A stretch of 64,000 nucleotides of DNA, taken from contig JAUILU010000003.1 in assembly GCA_030432905.1 (NCBI GenBank), positions 303,274-367,273 of the forward strand. The letters run 5' to 3'. Below are positions 38,339-47,413 of the stretch, one piece after another; the first letter of the stretch is position 1, and each line of letters begins with the position of its first letter. The notes under the pieces were generated by a model. It worked only from the letters and a program-made list of their open reading frames with translations, made no database searches and was not told where the DNA came from. Made by a program: the position numbers and the translations under genes. Origin of the DNA: Phycisphaerae bacterium. Lineage in GTDB: Bacteria > Planctomycetota > Phycisphaerae > Phycisphaerales > UBA1924.

Positions 38339-39496
38339 CTAGCTCGTCTTCGGGCCTGCGATGTCACGCAGCAGCTCCTCGGCGAGCCCCCGCTCGTCGC
38401 CGTGCAGCTTCGGGAGTGCGGCGTCGAGCAGAGGCTTGGCCTCGTCCGGCTTGCCCAGGTTCTTGACGAGCATGAGCGCAGCCATCACCTGCGACATCGG
38501 CGTCTCGCGGTCGGTTGGGTACGCCTTGCAGAACGCCTGGTACGCCTTGACCGCGTTTGCGCGGTCGTCGCTGCGCACCAGATGCTCGGCGAGCTTGAGC
38601 TGAAGATCTCGGCTGAGCGATGTCCCCGGCTTGTCTACGCCGAACTCGTCCACGAACACACGGTACTGATCGGCGGCGTCTTCGAGCTTGCCCGCTGAAA
38701 CGAGCTGACCGATCTCGTACCGGCCCTCGTTGATGGCTTTCTGCTCAGGTGATTCTTGTTTGTCTGCGCCGACCTGTCTTGCAACGGCGCCCTCGTGCGC
38801 ACGAGCCGCGGCTGCGAATTCTGCCCGGCGTTTACGCTGCTTGATGTATGTGAACAGGTCGTACGGCTCGCGTTTGAGCACATTCATCTTGAGCAGGAGC
38901 AGTGTTGAAACGATCCCGAACCCGTACCCGCCGAGGTGAGCCGCGTGCGCGATGCCCGTGCCGCCGCCGAGGCCGTTGGCGATGATGTCGATCGCGATAT
39001 TCAGCCCGATGAACCACCAAGCGGGCACCGCAACCCGGCTGAGCGTGAACAGGAAAAAACAGATGATCTGCGTGCGCGGGAAGAGAACGAGGTACGCCCC
39101 GGTGACGGCCGCCACGGCTCCCGACGCCCCGATCGCGGGCGCATCGCTGAACAGAAGATGCGCACCTCCGGAAGCCGCCGCCCCGGCGAAGTAGAGCACC
39201 GCGAACCCGAAGTGCCCCATCTTGTCCTCGACGTTGGGCCCGAGGGCCAGCAGGACGAGCATGTTGAAGAAGATGTGCATGAAATCGGCATGAAGGAACG
39301 CGCTGGTGATCAGCTCTTGGTAGCGGAAGCCGTGAACCCAGACCGCGTACTGGTCGATGACCTCGCCGTACGCCTGCATGCTGCCTGATTTGGTGTACTC
39401 GGTCCAGAGAAAGACCAGCAGGTTGATGAAGATCAGGCCGTGGATGACTCGAGGCCGCTTGCGTCTGGGCCTGTCGGTGGTCAATGGGAACAACAA
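38339..39496 (-). CDS. Rhomboid-family intramembrane serine protease with TPR-like tail
   Basis: 385 residues. Six membrane segments cover residues ~16-190; the catalytic Ser is in AIGASGAVAAVTGAYL (GxSG) and the catalytic His in GIAHAAHLGGYGFGI. HADFMHIFFNMLVLLALGPN supplies the conserved loop. After residue ~200 a soluble region carries TPR-like helices (VSAGKLEDAADQYRVFVDEF, RANAVKAYQAFCKAYPTDRE). The start is TTG at 39496 behind GGAGG. It should cleave membrane-anchored substrates. Confidence 0.9.
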   Translation of the reverse strand: MLFPLTTDRPRRKRPRVIHGLIFINLLVFLWTEYTKSGSMQAYGEVIDQYAVWVHGFRYQELITSAFLHADFMHIFFNMLVLLALGPNVEDKMGHFGFAVLYFAGAAASGGAHLLFSDAPAIGASGAVAAVTGAYLVLFPRTQIICFFLFTLSRVAVPAWWFIGLNIAIDIIANGLGGGTGIAHAAHLGGYGFGIVSTLLLLKMNVLKREPYDLFTYIKQRKRRAEFAAAARAHEGAVARQVGADKQESPEQKAINEGRYEIGQLVSAGKLEDAADQYRVFVDEFGVDKPGTSLSRDLQLKLAEHLVRSDDRANAVKAYQAFCKAYPTDRETPMSQVMAALMLVKNLGKPDEAKPLLDAALPKLHGDERGLAEELLRDIAGPKTS

Positions 39497-39673
39497 AGGG
39501 GCAGCCTCCGCCGGGTTTTTGGGCCTTGGGCGAACAATCGATCAGGGGAGTGTTCGCACCGACCTGACCTTTGGCATCATGGGTTCTATATTTAGTCTCC
39601 ACAGGCGAGGAAAGCAGCACGGAGCCTTGCCGATACCCGAACAAGCCGCGGCCAACCGCGAGAAGGATCGAAA

Positions 39674-40804
39674 ATGACCACCTTTGCCAAGGGACTCGAA
39701 GGCATCATCGCAGCCGAGACCAACATGTCATGGATCGACGGCACCAACGGTGTCCTCGAATACGTGGGCATCAACATCGATGAACTCGCCCGCAACTCGA
39801 CCTTCGAAGAAACGGTCTACCTGCTCTGGAACAAGAAGCTGCCGACCCGCGCCCAGCTCGAAGAGTTCACCAAAGAGCTCCGCGAGCACTACAAGGTCGC
39901 CGACGGCATCAAGGACCGCATCAAGTCGATCCCCAGCACCGCTGAGCCGATGCACGTGCTCCGCAGCCTGATCTCCGAGCTTGCCTTCTACGACGACAAC
40001 CCCAACGCCAACGACGTCGAGAGCGCCCGCCACAAGGCGATCAACATCCTCGGCCAGGCACCCGGCATCGTCGCGATGTACGACCGCGCCCGCCGAGGCC
40101 TCGACCCGATCGAGCCCGACACGAGCCTCACCTTCAGCGAGAACTTCCTCTACATGCTCAACGGCGAGAAGCCGACCGAGACCATGGCCCGCGCCTTCGA
40201 CATCTGCATGATCACCCACGCGGACCACGGCCTGAACAACTCGACCTTCGCCGCCCGTGTGGTCATCTCGACACTCAGCGATGTGTACTCCGCGCTGACC
40301 GCGGCGGTCGGCTCGCTCCGTGGCCCGCTGCACGGCGGCGCCAACGAGGGGGTCATGAAGATGCTCAACGAGATCCCGAGCGTGGACGACGTTGAGGACT
40401 ACGTGATGAATAAGCTCAAGAACAAGGACCGGATCATGGGCTTTGGCCACCGCGTCTACAAGGCCAAGGACCCCCGCGCCAAGGACCTGCAGAAGCTCGC
40501 CAAGCAGCTCGCGACCGACACCGGCAACGAGGCTTTGTACGAGAAATCAAGCAAGATCGAAGAGATCATGGAACGCGAAGTCGGCTCCAAGGGCATCTAC
40601 CCCAACGTCGATTTCTACTCCGCGACCACCTACCACTGCATCGGCCTCAAGCTCGACCTCTTCACCCCGATGTTCGCGATGAGCCGCCTCGGTGGCTGGT
40701 CGGGCCACGTCATCGAGCAACTCGGCGACAACCGCCTCTTCCGCCCGAAGGCACAGTTCATCGGCGAGCACGGCGTGCCCTACGTCGCGATCGACGACCG
40801 CTAA
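39674..40804 (+). CDS. gltA: Citrate synthase
   Basis: 376-residue TCA-cycle enzyme condensing acetyl-CoA and oxaloacetate. The catalytic residues are visible: His in THADHGLNNSTFAARVV, His in IMGFGHRVYKAKDPR and Asp in NVDFYSATTYHCIG. LRGPLHGGANEGVMKML is the usual substrate-binding loop. The length fits the type II-like short bacterial group or a methylcitrate synthase; the two cannot be told apart from sequence alone. A strong terminator follows. Confidence 0.94.
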   Translation: MTTFAKGLEGIIAAETNMSWIDGTNGVLEYVGINIDELARNSTFEETVYLLWNKKLPTRAQLEEFTKELREHYKVADGIKDRIKSIPSTAEPMHVLRSLISELAFYDDNPNANDVESARHKAINILGQAPGIVAMYDRARRGLDPIEPDTSLTFSENFLYMLNGEKPTETMARAFDICMITHADHGLNNSTFAARVVISTLSDVYSALTAAVGSLRGPLHGGANEGVMKMLNEIPSVDDVEDYVMNKLKNKDRIMGFGHRVYKAKDPRAKDLQKLAKQLATDTGNEALYEKSSKIEEIMEREVGSKGIYPNVDFYSATTYHCIGLKLDLFTPMFAMSRLGGWSGHVIEQLGDNRLFRPKAQFIGEHGVPYVAIDDR

Positions 40805-40831
40805 ACAACGACTCGATATCTCAAACCTTTG

Positions 40832-40863
40832 CACCGGCCCGTTCGCGGGTCGGTGTTCTTTTT
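40832..40863 (+). terminator. Rho-independent terminator after citrate synthase
   Basis: A 10-bp stem (CACCGGCCCG / CGGGTCGGTG, one G-T wobble) with the stable tetraloop TTCG, followed by TTCTTTTT. It lies 28 bases after the gltA stop and just before the convergent lipoprotein gene. Confidence 0.88.
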
Positions 40864-40868
40864 GGGGT

Positions 40869-41267
40869 TTACAGCCCGAGCAGCACGAGCATCTCGTCGA
40901 GCACAATCCGTGCGCGGTCCTCGTCGCCGATGGGCCGGGTTGTGATGCGGATGCGCACGCGCCGGCCGTCGGGTGTGGCGCGGACGACGACTTTCTCGAA
41001 GACGGAACTCCCCGCGTGCCGGGCCTCGATGCGGGCGCGGTCGTCGGACTCGGATCGGTCGCTGATCGAGAAGCCCATCCTAACCAGCGCGATCTCCGCG
41101 GCAGAAGCGACGTCGGACGCGCGGTAACCGGCGGGTAGCTTGGCGTCGAGCGTGCCGAACGACCAGTCGGCGCGGATGTCGTGGTAGCCCTGTGTCGCGG
41201 TCGTGCGCGCACAGCCTCCAACGCAGAACGCCAGCGTGAACGCCAGGATGGTCAGTCGCCAAGCCAT
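40869..41267 (-). CDS. Small lipoprotein, DUF3568-like
   Basis: 132 residues with a lipoprotein signal (LTILAFTLAFCVGGCARTTA; lipobox GGC, Cys at ~19). The mature part is a small alpha/beta domain with VASAAEIALVRMGFSISDRS and RVRIRITTRPIGDEDRARIV. This resembles the DUF3568 family of small lipoproteins seen in planctomycetes and others. Its start overlaps the 3' end of the NYN gene by 16 bases, so the two are coupled. Confidence 0.72.
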   Translation of the reverse strand: MAWRLTILAFTLAFCVGGCARTTATQGYHDIRADWSFGTLDAKLPAGYRASDVASAAEIALVRMGFSISDRSESDDRARIEARHAGSSVFEKVVVRATPDGRRVRIRITTRPIGDEDRARIVLDEMLVLLGL

Positions 41268-41956
41268 TTCGTCATATCAAGATCGTCCATACTGAGCCGA
41301 CCTCGCCACTCACGGAGCGCCTCGAGGATGACCGGGTCGATCGGCTCTGGAGATATGGGCTTGGCATGCTCGACAACAGGCTCAGCCGGCGCAGCGGGTT
41401 CGGGTTTCTTGGTCGGCATGGGCCGGGCGGGCTGGGTCGCCTCGGGCGGCAGGTCGGCCTCGTCGATCTTGAACAGGTCCTTCCAGTACCGGATCGCCAT
41501 GGGCGACAGGGGCACCTCGGTCGTGAACGTCGGCCTCCTCCACCGCTGCTTCGCCGAGTCCGCATCCCGGAGCAGGACACCTAGAAAGTCGTGGCTGGGC
41601 ATGATTCGGGCCTTCCGGCGACGCCCGGCGCGCTGGAGCCTGCGGTCGGAACTGACCACCGTCAGCCGGCGCGGGGCCGATTCTGCCTCGATCAGACGCT
41701 CGATCAGCGAGTCCGCGTCCAGTCCCGGGCCGGCGTAGAGCAGCTCCGAACCCTCGACATGAAACCTCAGCTCAGCGTCCCGGTGGGCGACCGGGCCGAG
41801 GTTTCGGGGCATGCCGTCACAGACCAAGAGAGCCCTGCTCCGGCGGTGCCTGCCCGCGGCGATCAGGGCCGCCAGTTCCGCAGGCCCCGAATCATGGGGC
41901 AGCTCTCGCAAGGCGAGCGGGTGATGCAGCACGTTGTATGTATCGACTAACAGCAT
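41252..41956 (-). CDS. NYN (YacP-like) RNase-domain protein
   Basis: 234 residues. The PIN-like NYN domain begins MLLVDTYNVLHHPLALRELP (Asp in LLVDTYNVL) and continues with GPAELAALIAAGRHRRSRAL, LLVCDG and LTVVSSDRRLQRAGRRRKAR, carrying the acidic metal-binding positions. The rest is a Pro/Glu-rich linker and a short helical tail (PVILEALREWRGRLSMDDLD). YacP/Rae1-like proteins are ribosome-associated endonucleases in Bacillus. The frame runs up to 42091, but the start at 41956 gives the correct domain start. Overlaps the downstream lipoprotein gene. Confidence 0.8.
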   Translation of the reverse strand: MLLVDTYNVLHHPLALRELPHDSGPAELAALIAAGRHRRSRALLVCDGMPRNLGPVAHRDAELRFHVEGSELLYAGPGLDADSLIERLIEAESAPRRLTVVSSDRRLQRAGRRRKARIMPSHDFLGVLLRDADSAKQRWRRPTFTTEVPLSPMAIRYWKDLFKIDEADLPPEATQPARPMPTKKPEPAAPAEPVVEHAKPISPEPIDPVILEALREWRGRLSMDDLDMTKWLGD

Positions 41957-42126
41957 CAAAAGACAGGCCCATATCAGGCCCGGATTGTCCGTTTGAGTGG
42001 ATTCCCGGCGGCTTAGAGCCTTTACTTGCGGCCCGGAGACCCGCTTGTATACGGCTCTCCAGCTTGAGCATATGACAACCGCCCGAGGCAAAGAGCCCGG
42101 TGGCCTGACAGATACACGAGGATTGC

Positions 42127-42315
42127 ATGGCGATTCGGATCAAGTCCCGCAACAACGAGTCGGTCGAGCAGATGATGCGTCGCTTCAAGAAGCTCTGCGA
42201 GAAGGAAGGTCTCACCAAGGAGATCAAGCGCAAAGAGTTCTTCGAGAAGCCTTCGGAGCGTCGCCGCCGCGCCGCACGCAAGGCCGTCTCCAAGACCGCT
42301 CGCGAATCCGCGTAA
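42127..42315 (+). CDS. rpsU: 30S ribosomal protein S21
   Basis: 62-residue basic protein (IKSRNNESVEQMMRRFKKLC, REFFEKPSERRRRAARK region). It shows the bS21 pattern of an N-terminal variable part, the RRFKKLCEKEGL core and a basic tail. A GAGG binding site lies upstream. It is a single-gene unit with its own terminator. Confidence 0.94.
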   Translation: MAIRIKSRNNESVEQMMRRFKKLCEKEGLTKEIKRKEFFEKPSERRRRAARKAVSKTARESA

Positions 42316-42330
42316 ACACGAACGAACCCT

Positions 42331-42361
42331 CGCCCGGTGAAAGCCGGGCGTTGCTGTTTTT
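42331..42361 (+). terminator. Rho-independent terminator after rpsU
   Basis: A 7-bp GC stem (CGCCCGG / CCGGGCG) with loop TGAAAG, followed by TTGCTGTTTTT. It lies 16 bases after the rpsU stop. Confidence 0.8.
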
Positions 42362-42567
42362 GAGTCCACAGATCGGTCGCGCCTCGAACGGATGCCGGGC
42401 GAGACATGCCGAGCAATCGGGCATATTCGCCCGGTAATACGGACTTCCGTAAGCCTTGGCCGATACATAGTTTCACGTTGACGACGTCCACCGGTCGGTG
42501 GGCATGAACCCTTCCAAGCCTGGTAGCGCCGGACGCGCTCCAGAGCTCACCCGGGAGTTTTTTAGAG

Positions 42568-45375
42568 ATGATCGACTCATTGATACCGGCAACGGTGCAG
42601 CTCGCCTCGTTCGGCGACATCCCGCCGTTGTACTTCCTTGCACCGGCGGGCGGCGTTCTCGCTCTGGTCATGGCCAAGATTTTCAGCGGCCAGGTCATGA
42701 AAGCCTCCGAAGGCGATGACGAGATGGTTCGCATCGCCGAGGCCGTCCGTCAGGGCGCGATGGCGTACCTCACCCGTCAGTACAAAGTCGTCGCGGGCGT
42801 CTTCGTTCTGCTGATCGCCTTCCTCGCGGGCATGGTTGCGCTCAACCTGCAGGCGCCGCTCACACTCATCGGTGTGCCGGTCGCGGGCCTGCTCTCGGGT
42901 CTTTGCGGCTGGTTCGGCATGAAGATGGCAACCAACGCGAGTGCCCGTACGGCTCACGCCGCCAAGCAGTCGCTCAACGAAGGCCTCCGCGTCGCGTTCC
43001 GCTCGGGCGCGGTCATGGGCCTTGTCGTTGTGGGCTTCGCTCTGCTTGACGTCAGTGTCTGGTTCGCGGTGCTCAACTCGGTCACCGACTTCAGCCTCCC
43101 GGTCATCTCGACCATCATGCTCAGCTTCGGCATGGGCGCTTCCACGCAGGCTCTGTTTGCACGCGTGGGCGGCGGCATCTACACCAAGGCCGCCGACGTC
43201 GGTGCTGACCTTGTTGGTAAGGTCGAGGCTGGCATCCCCGAAGACGACGCACGCAACCCGGCGACCATCGCGGACAACGTCGGTGACAACGTCGGCGACG
43301 TGGCTGGCATGGGCGCTGACCTCTACGAATCGTACTACGGCTCAATCCTCGCAACGATCGCACTCGGCGCAGCCGCGGCGTTCACGCTCTCGATGGACAC
43401 CGCCGAGCAGACGATGAAGTTTGCTTTCGCGCTCGCAGCCGCCCCGCTGGCACTTGCAGGCGTTGGCATCTTCTGCTCGATCGCGGGCATCTTCTCCGTG
43501 AAGGCCGAGGAGAACGCGAGCTTCGCCAAACTCCTCAAGGGTCTGCACAAGGGTGTGTGGATCGCTTCGTTCCTCGTCGCAATCGCCGCGTTCGGTATCC
43601 TCTTCATGCTCTTCGGATCGGGCTCCTCTGCCGAGGCGCTCACCCAGGTCGGCACGAGCTGGTGGAAGATCGGCTTCGCGATCCTGACAGGTCTCCTCGC
43701 CGGTAACGTCATCGCGTACGCGACCGAGTACTACACCAGCTACGAGCACAGGCCCACGCAGCGCATCGCCGAGCAGGCCCTGACCGGCCCGGCGACCGTG
43801 ATCATCGCGGGTATCGCCGAGGGCATGAAGTCCACATGGGCTTCGCTTCTGACCGTGGTTGTTGCGATCATCGCGGCGTTCGCGTTCGCGGGCGGCAGCG
43901 AGAGCTTCCTCATGGGTCTCTACGGCGTGGGCATCGCGGCTGTCGGCATGCTCTCGACACTCGGCATCACACTCGCGACCGACGCGTACGGCCCGATCGC
44001 CGACAACGCAGGCGGCAACGCCGAGATGACCGGCCAGCCCCCGCAGGTCCGCGAACGTACCGACATGCTCGACTCGCTGGGTAACACCACCGCTGCGACC
44101 GGCAAGGGCTTTGCCATCGGTTCGGCCGCGCTGACCGCGCTGGCGCTGTTTGCTGCGTACGTCCAGGTTGTGCAGGTGCAGATCACCTCTCAGAGCGAGA
44201 CATACGTCGAGAAAGCCTCATACACCGCACCTGCCGACGCGAACCAGGCGTACGCCGTCTACGAGGGTCACGGCAAGTTCGCGATCGTCATCCCAGCGCA
44301 TGAAGCTGACGGCGAGACCCACGAGGCGATCGTCGACGGCGCGATGTTCATCGAGTCAACCCAGAGCGGCGAGATCCTGAACCACCTTTCCAAGGGCCAG
44401 GTCTTCACCGACGTTCACGCGGTTGGCGAAGAGCACCACGACCACGCCTCCAACGTCGAAGCGCACCATCTGCACCTCGACAGCCAGTACACCGTTCACG
44501 CGGTCTTCGACCACGGCGACCACAGCCACACCGAGTCGTTCGTTGTGACCTCAAGCCGAAACGGCTCGGTCGGCGACGTGCTCGCGTTCTACGACGTGAC
44601 CATCACCAACCCTCGCTTGCTGGGCGGCATCTTCATCGGTGTGCTCCTCGCGTTCCTGTTCTGTGCGATGACCATGAACGCCGTGGGCCGCGCCGCGTAC
44701 GCGATGATGAACGAGTGCCGACGCCAGTTCGCGATCATGCGTGACGCGTTCCGCAAAAACGGCATGAGCGAAGACGATCTTGCTGACCCCGAGACCTGGC
44801 CCAAGCAGGTCGATGTCGACGGCAAGCAGTACCCCGACTACGCCAACTGTGTCGCCATCTCAACCGCCGGCGCTCAGAAGGAAATGGTCGTCCCCGCGAT
44901 CCTCGCGATTGTTGTGCCGATCCTCGTCGGTCTTGTCCTGAGTGTTCCGGGTGTGATGGGCCTGCTCGCAGGCGGCCTGACCTCGGGCTTTGCCGTCGCG
45001 GTCTTCATGGCCAACGCGGGCGGTGCTTGGGACAACGCCAAGAAGCTGCTCGAGTCGTACGGCAAGATCACCGCCGACGACGTTGTCAACGGGACTGGCG
45101 ACAGCGCCAAGATCCCGGCCGAGATCAAGGACGCCATCAAGGCTCGCGCCGAGGAGATGGTCAAGACCGGCAACGGCAGCGACATCGTCTACGGCAAGGG
45201 CTCGGACGATCACAAGGCCACCGTCGTCGGTGACACCGTGGGCGATCCGTTCAAGGACACCTCGGGCCCGTCGCTGAACATCCTGATCAAGCTGATCTCG
45301 ATCGTCTCGGTTGTGTTTGCGGGTCTGGTCGTTGCGTACGGCCCGATTATCGGCGACGCGCTCGGCCTCGGCTGA
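42568..45375 (+). CDS. hppA: Membrane-bound ion-pumping pyrophosphatase with His-rich insertion
   Basis: 935-residue integral membrane pyrophosphatase that couples PPi hydrolysis to H+ (or Na+) export. The catalytic loop DVGADLVGKVEAGIPEDDAR with NPATIADNVGDNVGDVAGMG is at ~residues 210-250, and a second acidic loop (GDTVGDPFKDTSGPSLN) lies near the C-terminus. The K+-dependence position reads GNTTAATGKG (Ala, ~505), as in K+-requiring enzymes. Usual length is 650-800; the extra ~130 residues (~545-675) lie between two membrane segments on the non-cytoplasmic side and are His-rich (GEEHHDHASNVEAHHLHLDS). H+ versus Na+ specificity cannot be read safely. Confidence 0.94.
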   Translation: MIDSLIPATVQLASFGDIPPLYFLAPAGGVLALVMAKIFSGQVMKASEGDDEMVRIAEAVRQGAMAYLTRQYKVVAGVFVLLIAFLAGMVALNLQAPLTLIGVPVAGLLSGLCGWFGMKMATNASARTAHAAKQSLNEGLRVAFRSGAVMGLVVVGFALLDVSVWFAVLNSVTDFSLPVISTIMLSFGMGASTQALFARVGGGIYTKAADVGADLVGKVEAGIPEDDARNPATIADNVGDNVGDVAGMGADLYESYYGSILATIALGAAAAFTLSMDTAEQTMKFAFALAAAPLALAGVGIFCSIAGIFSVKAEENASFAKLLKGLHKGVWIASFLVAIAAFGILFMLFGSGSSAEALTQVGTSWWKIGFAILTGLLAGNVIAYATEYYTSYEHRPTQRIAEQALTGPATVIIAGIAEGMKSTWASLLTVVVAIIAAFAFAGGSESFLMGLYGVGIAAVGMLSTLGITLATDAYGPIADNAGGNAEMTGQPPQVRERTDMLDSLGNTTAATGKGFAIGSAALTALALFAAYVQVVQVQITSQSETYVEKASYTAPADANQAYAVYEGHGKFAIVIPAHEADGETHEAIVDGAMFIESTQSGEILNHLSKGQVFTDVHAVGEEHHDHASNVEAHHLHLDSQYTVHAVFDHGDHSHTESFVVTSSRNGSVGDVLAFYDVTITNPRLLGGIFIGVLLAFLFCAMTMNAVGRAAYAMMNECRRQFAIMRDAFRKNGMSEDDLADPETWPKQVDVDGKQYPDYANCVAISTAGAQKEMVVPAILAIVVPILVGLVLSVPGVMGLLAGGLTSGFAVAVFMANAGGAWDNAKKLLESYGKITADDVVNGTGDSAKIPAEIKDAIKARAEEMVKTGNGSDIVYGKGSDDHKATVVGDTVGDPFKDTSGPSLNILIKLISIVSVVFAGLVVAYGPIIGDALGLG

Positions 45376-45402
45376 TTGCATACAACAACCTAAGTCACTC
45401 TC

Positions 45403-45433
45403 AAGCCCCTCGCGATGCGAGGGGCTTTTTTTA
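45403..45433 (+). terminator. Rho-independent terminator after hppA
   Basis: A 10-bp perfect stem (AGCCCCTCGC / GCGAGGGGCT) with a three-base loop, followed by seven T residues. It lies 28 bases after the hppA stop and ~70 bases before the prepilin gene. Confidence 0.92.
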
Positions 45434-45501
45434 TGCACGTATTCAAGGCGCGTTTCATGTACACTGGACGCGGAGGCGTTCGTCTCTGCGGGGTAAAGAC
45501 A

Positions 45502-46305
45502 ATGAAGATCAGAAAACGATTCGCTCGTTGCAGCGGCTTTACGCTTATCGAACTTTTGGTCGTCATCGCGATCATCGCGCTGCTCATCGGCATCCTCCTG
45601 CCTGCACTAGCCAAAGCACGCGACTCGGCGCGGGCGATGGTCTGCACCAGCAACCTCCGCCAGCTCGGCATCGGGTTCGTTTCATACTCGCTTGACAACG
45701 AGGTCATCCCCGGTACATATCCGCACGGCAGGGCCGGGGGCGAATGGGAGGGCAACCTCGACTGGTGCGGCAAGAACAACGACGCATACCTGGACAACCC
45801 GGATCGGTTCAACCACCCGTTCCAGACGTCCGTGCTCTTTGACTACTTCGACGAGACCGACCACATCCTCGAGTGCCCCACCGCCAAACGACTGGCGAAT
45901 AACTTGTACGACTACTGCATGCTCGGCGGAGCATCTGGCGCACGCACCGATCTCTCGTGGGATTTCCTGTACCTCACCAACCCTCGCAGTCCTCGGAGCG
46001 ATCTAAAGAAGATGCAGGGCATCGTGTTGCTCGTCGAGGAACACGACCTGATCTTCAACGGCATGTACGACGACGCGATGTGGTCGAACCGCGATCAGAT
46101 CAGCCAGCGGCACTCGGGCAAGGGCAACATCCTGTACCTCGACGGGTCGGTCGGTTCGTGGGAGCCGCCCACGGGCAAGCTTCCCGATGTCGAGGAGAAC
46201 GACGACTTCAACGCGCTCGATTTCCGGGTCCGGTTCCGAGGGCGAAACCGTGTTTGTGACACGTCATCGATCGGTCAGTTTGGCTGGATCAACCACCCGA
46301 TCTAG
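45502..46305 (+). CDS. Type II secretion/pilin-like prepilin (planctomycete H-X9-DG type)
   Basis: 267 residues. The N-terminus shows a class III signal: short basic leader, then [20 protein letters not shown], with prepilin peptidase cleavage after Gly and Glu5. The C-terminal motif [13 protein letters not shown] fits H-X9-DG, typical of the large family of planctomycete prepilin-like proteins. The soluble part has several Trp/Cys. The frame is open from 45415, but the start at 45502 gives a proper leader. It is a probable surface or secretion pseudopilin; its partners are not in the window. Confidence 0.88.
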   Translation: MKIRKRFARCSGFTLIELLVVIAIIALLIGILLPALAKARDSARAMVCTSNLRQLGIGFVSYSLDNEVIPGTYPHGRAGGEWEGNLDWCGKNNDAYLDNPDRFNHPFQTSVLFDYFDETDHILECPTAKRLANNLYDYCMLGGASGARTDLSWDFLYLTNPRSPRSDLKKMQGIVLLVEEHDLIFNGMYDDAMWSNRDQISQRHSGKGNILYLDGSVGSWEPPTGKLPDVEENDDFNALDFRVRFRGRNRVCDTSSIGQFGWINHPI

Positions 46306-46344
46306 TGCGAGCGGACATCGCGGCAAGGCCTTACACTCGCGGCC

Positions 46345-47175
46345 ATGCCCTCACTTCTCATGCTGTACATCGCGATGTCGCTGGCACTTCTGTTCGGTGC
46401 CGGGATTCTCCATCTGATTCCGCGGCTCGGCCCTGCGGGCAAGTCGCTGAGCGCCTGGCTCTGCCGAGCGCCGGGTCTTGACATCATGATCGCGTACTTC
46501 ACGGTTGTTCCCATGATCGTGGGCCCGATCATGGGCGCGCAGTATCTCGCCGATTGGTGGGGATGGCTCGCTGGTCTTGGCGTGGGCGTCGGCGCACAGG
46601 TGACGATGGTCATGGCGTGGACCGTGCTTCACGAGTTTGCCAACCGCAAGCACCTCAAAGGGCCGCGCATCGTCAGCAACATCAACAGGCGCGTTGGGCG
46701 CGTTCGCAACCACGCGGCGGTGTGGACCACGGCGCTCGCGGTGCCGCTGTTTGCGCTTGTGAGGCTCGCCGAGTACATCGTGTACCCCCCACTGACCTGG
46801 CTCATCAAACTCCCCAAGCACAACTCGGGTGACTGGGTGAACGTGAGCCGGCACAAGTTCGAGGGACTGGTCGGGCACGACCTTATCTGGTGCCTCTACT
46901 GCGACTGGATGACGGGCATCTGGTCGCTCGGCACGGAGATGCTCCGCAACGTCGAGAGCTTCTGGTGCCCGATCCGGTTCGACTCGACCAAGAAGTGCGC
47001 CAACTGCGCGATCGACTTCCCCGACCTCGACAACGGCTGGGCACCTGCCGACGGTACGATGGCGGACGTGGACAAAGCGCTCAGCGCCCACTACCCCGCG
47101 CCAAACGGTGACAACTCATGGTTCGGGCATCCCGCGAGGCTTACCGTCGAGGGTGAGCGTGTCGAAGATCGCTGA
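46345..47175 (+). CDS. Membrane protein with Cys motifs, unknown function
   Basis: 276 residues with three to four hydrophobic segments: ~4-25 (LLMLYIAMSLALLFGAGILH), ~45-70 (IAYFTVVPMIVGPIMGAQYL), ~75-95 and ~130-150. The C-terminal half is soluble with CLYCDW and, later, CPIRFDSTKKCANCAIDFPD, a possible metal-binding set of four or more Cys. A conserved-looking HEFANRKHLKGPR loop lies between membrane segments. It follows the prepilin gene after 39 bases. No family recognised. Confidence 0.68.
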   Translation: MPSLLMLYIAMSLALLFGAGILHLIPRLGPAGKSLSAWLCRAPGLDIMIAYFTVVPMIVGPIMGAQYLADWWGWLAGLGVGVGAQVTMVMAWTVLHEFANRKHLKGPRIVSNINRRVGRVRNHAAVWTTALAVPLFALVRLAEYIVYPPLTWLIKLPKHNSGDWVNVSRHKFEGLVGHDLIWCLYCDWMTGIWSLGTEMLRNVESFWCPIRFDSTKKCANCAIDFPDLDNGWAPADGTMADVDKALSAHYPAPNGDNSWFGHPARLTVEGERVEDR

Positions 47176-47205
47176 TTGTGTCCTTTCTGATAACGATGGA
47201 ATCAT

Positions 47206-47237
47206 AAAAAAACTGCCGACCCGTTGTGGGTCGGCAG
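47206..47237 (-). terminator. Strong terminator of a minus-strand transcript
   Basis: On the minus strand a perfect 10-bp stem (CTGCCGACCC / GGGTCGGCAG) with loop ACAAC runs into seven T residues. On the plus strand the A-run is on the wrong side, so the signal serves a minus-strand transcript coming from the 47.3-47.6 kb region rather than the plus-strand gene ending at 47175. Confidence 0.9.
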
Positions 47238-47268
47238 CCGTAGGAAACTATTTCCTGCTTTATTGATT

Positions 47269-47315
47269 GGGCTGCACCAACGGCATCCCGTCGGCGGCCG
47301 TTACCGGCGCAGCCC
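47269..47315 (-). other. Long imperfect stem-loop at the end of the 12-codon ORF
   Basis: On the minus strand GGGCTG / CAGCCC, CGCC / GGTG and AACGGC / GCCGTT stack into a 16-bp stem with a three-base GGT bulge and a 12-base loop. It starts inside the last codons of the tiny ORF and lies between that ORF and the terminator. It may stabilise the RNA or act as an alternative structure in regulation. Confidence 0.55.
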
Positions 47316-47339
47316 TTTCATACAGTCACAATAGATCAC
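47301..47339 (-). CDS. Candidate 12-residue peptide (MIYCDCMKGLRR)
   Basis: GTG start at 47339 with a near-ideal binding site GGGAGGTGA (47344-47352) placed 7 bases before it, reading MIYCDCMKGLRR and ending in TAA. It holds a CxC pair and a basic end. No longer ORF can use this binding site. It lies downstream of a SAM-riboswitch-like element and upstream of a strong terminator. Whether it is translated, or is a leader peptide, is unproven. Confidence 0.35.
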   Translation of the reverse strand: MIYCDCMKGLRR

Positions 47340-47413
47340 TGAATCACCTCCCATCAGAACGTGTCACCCCAGCAGTCGCGACGCTGTGAGAGTCGCCGCC
47401 GGGTTCCTTTTCC

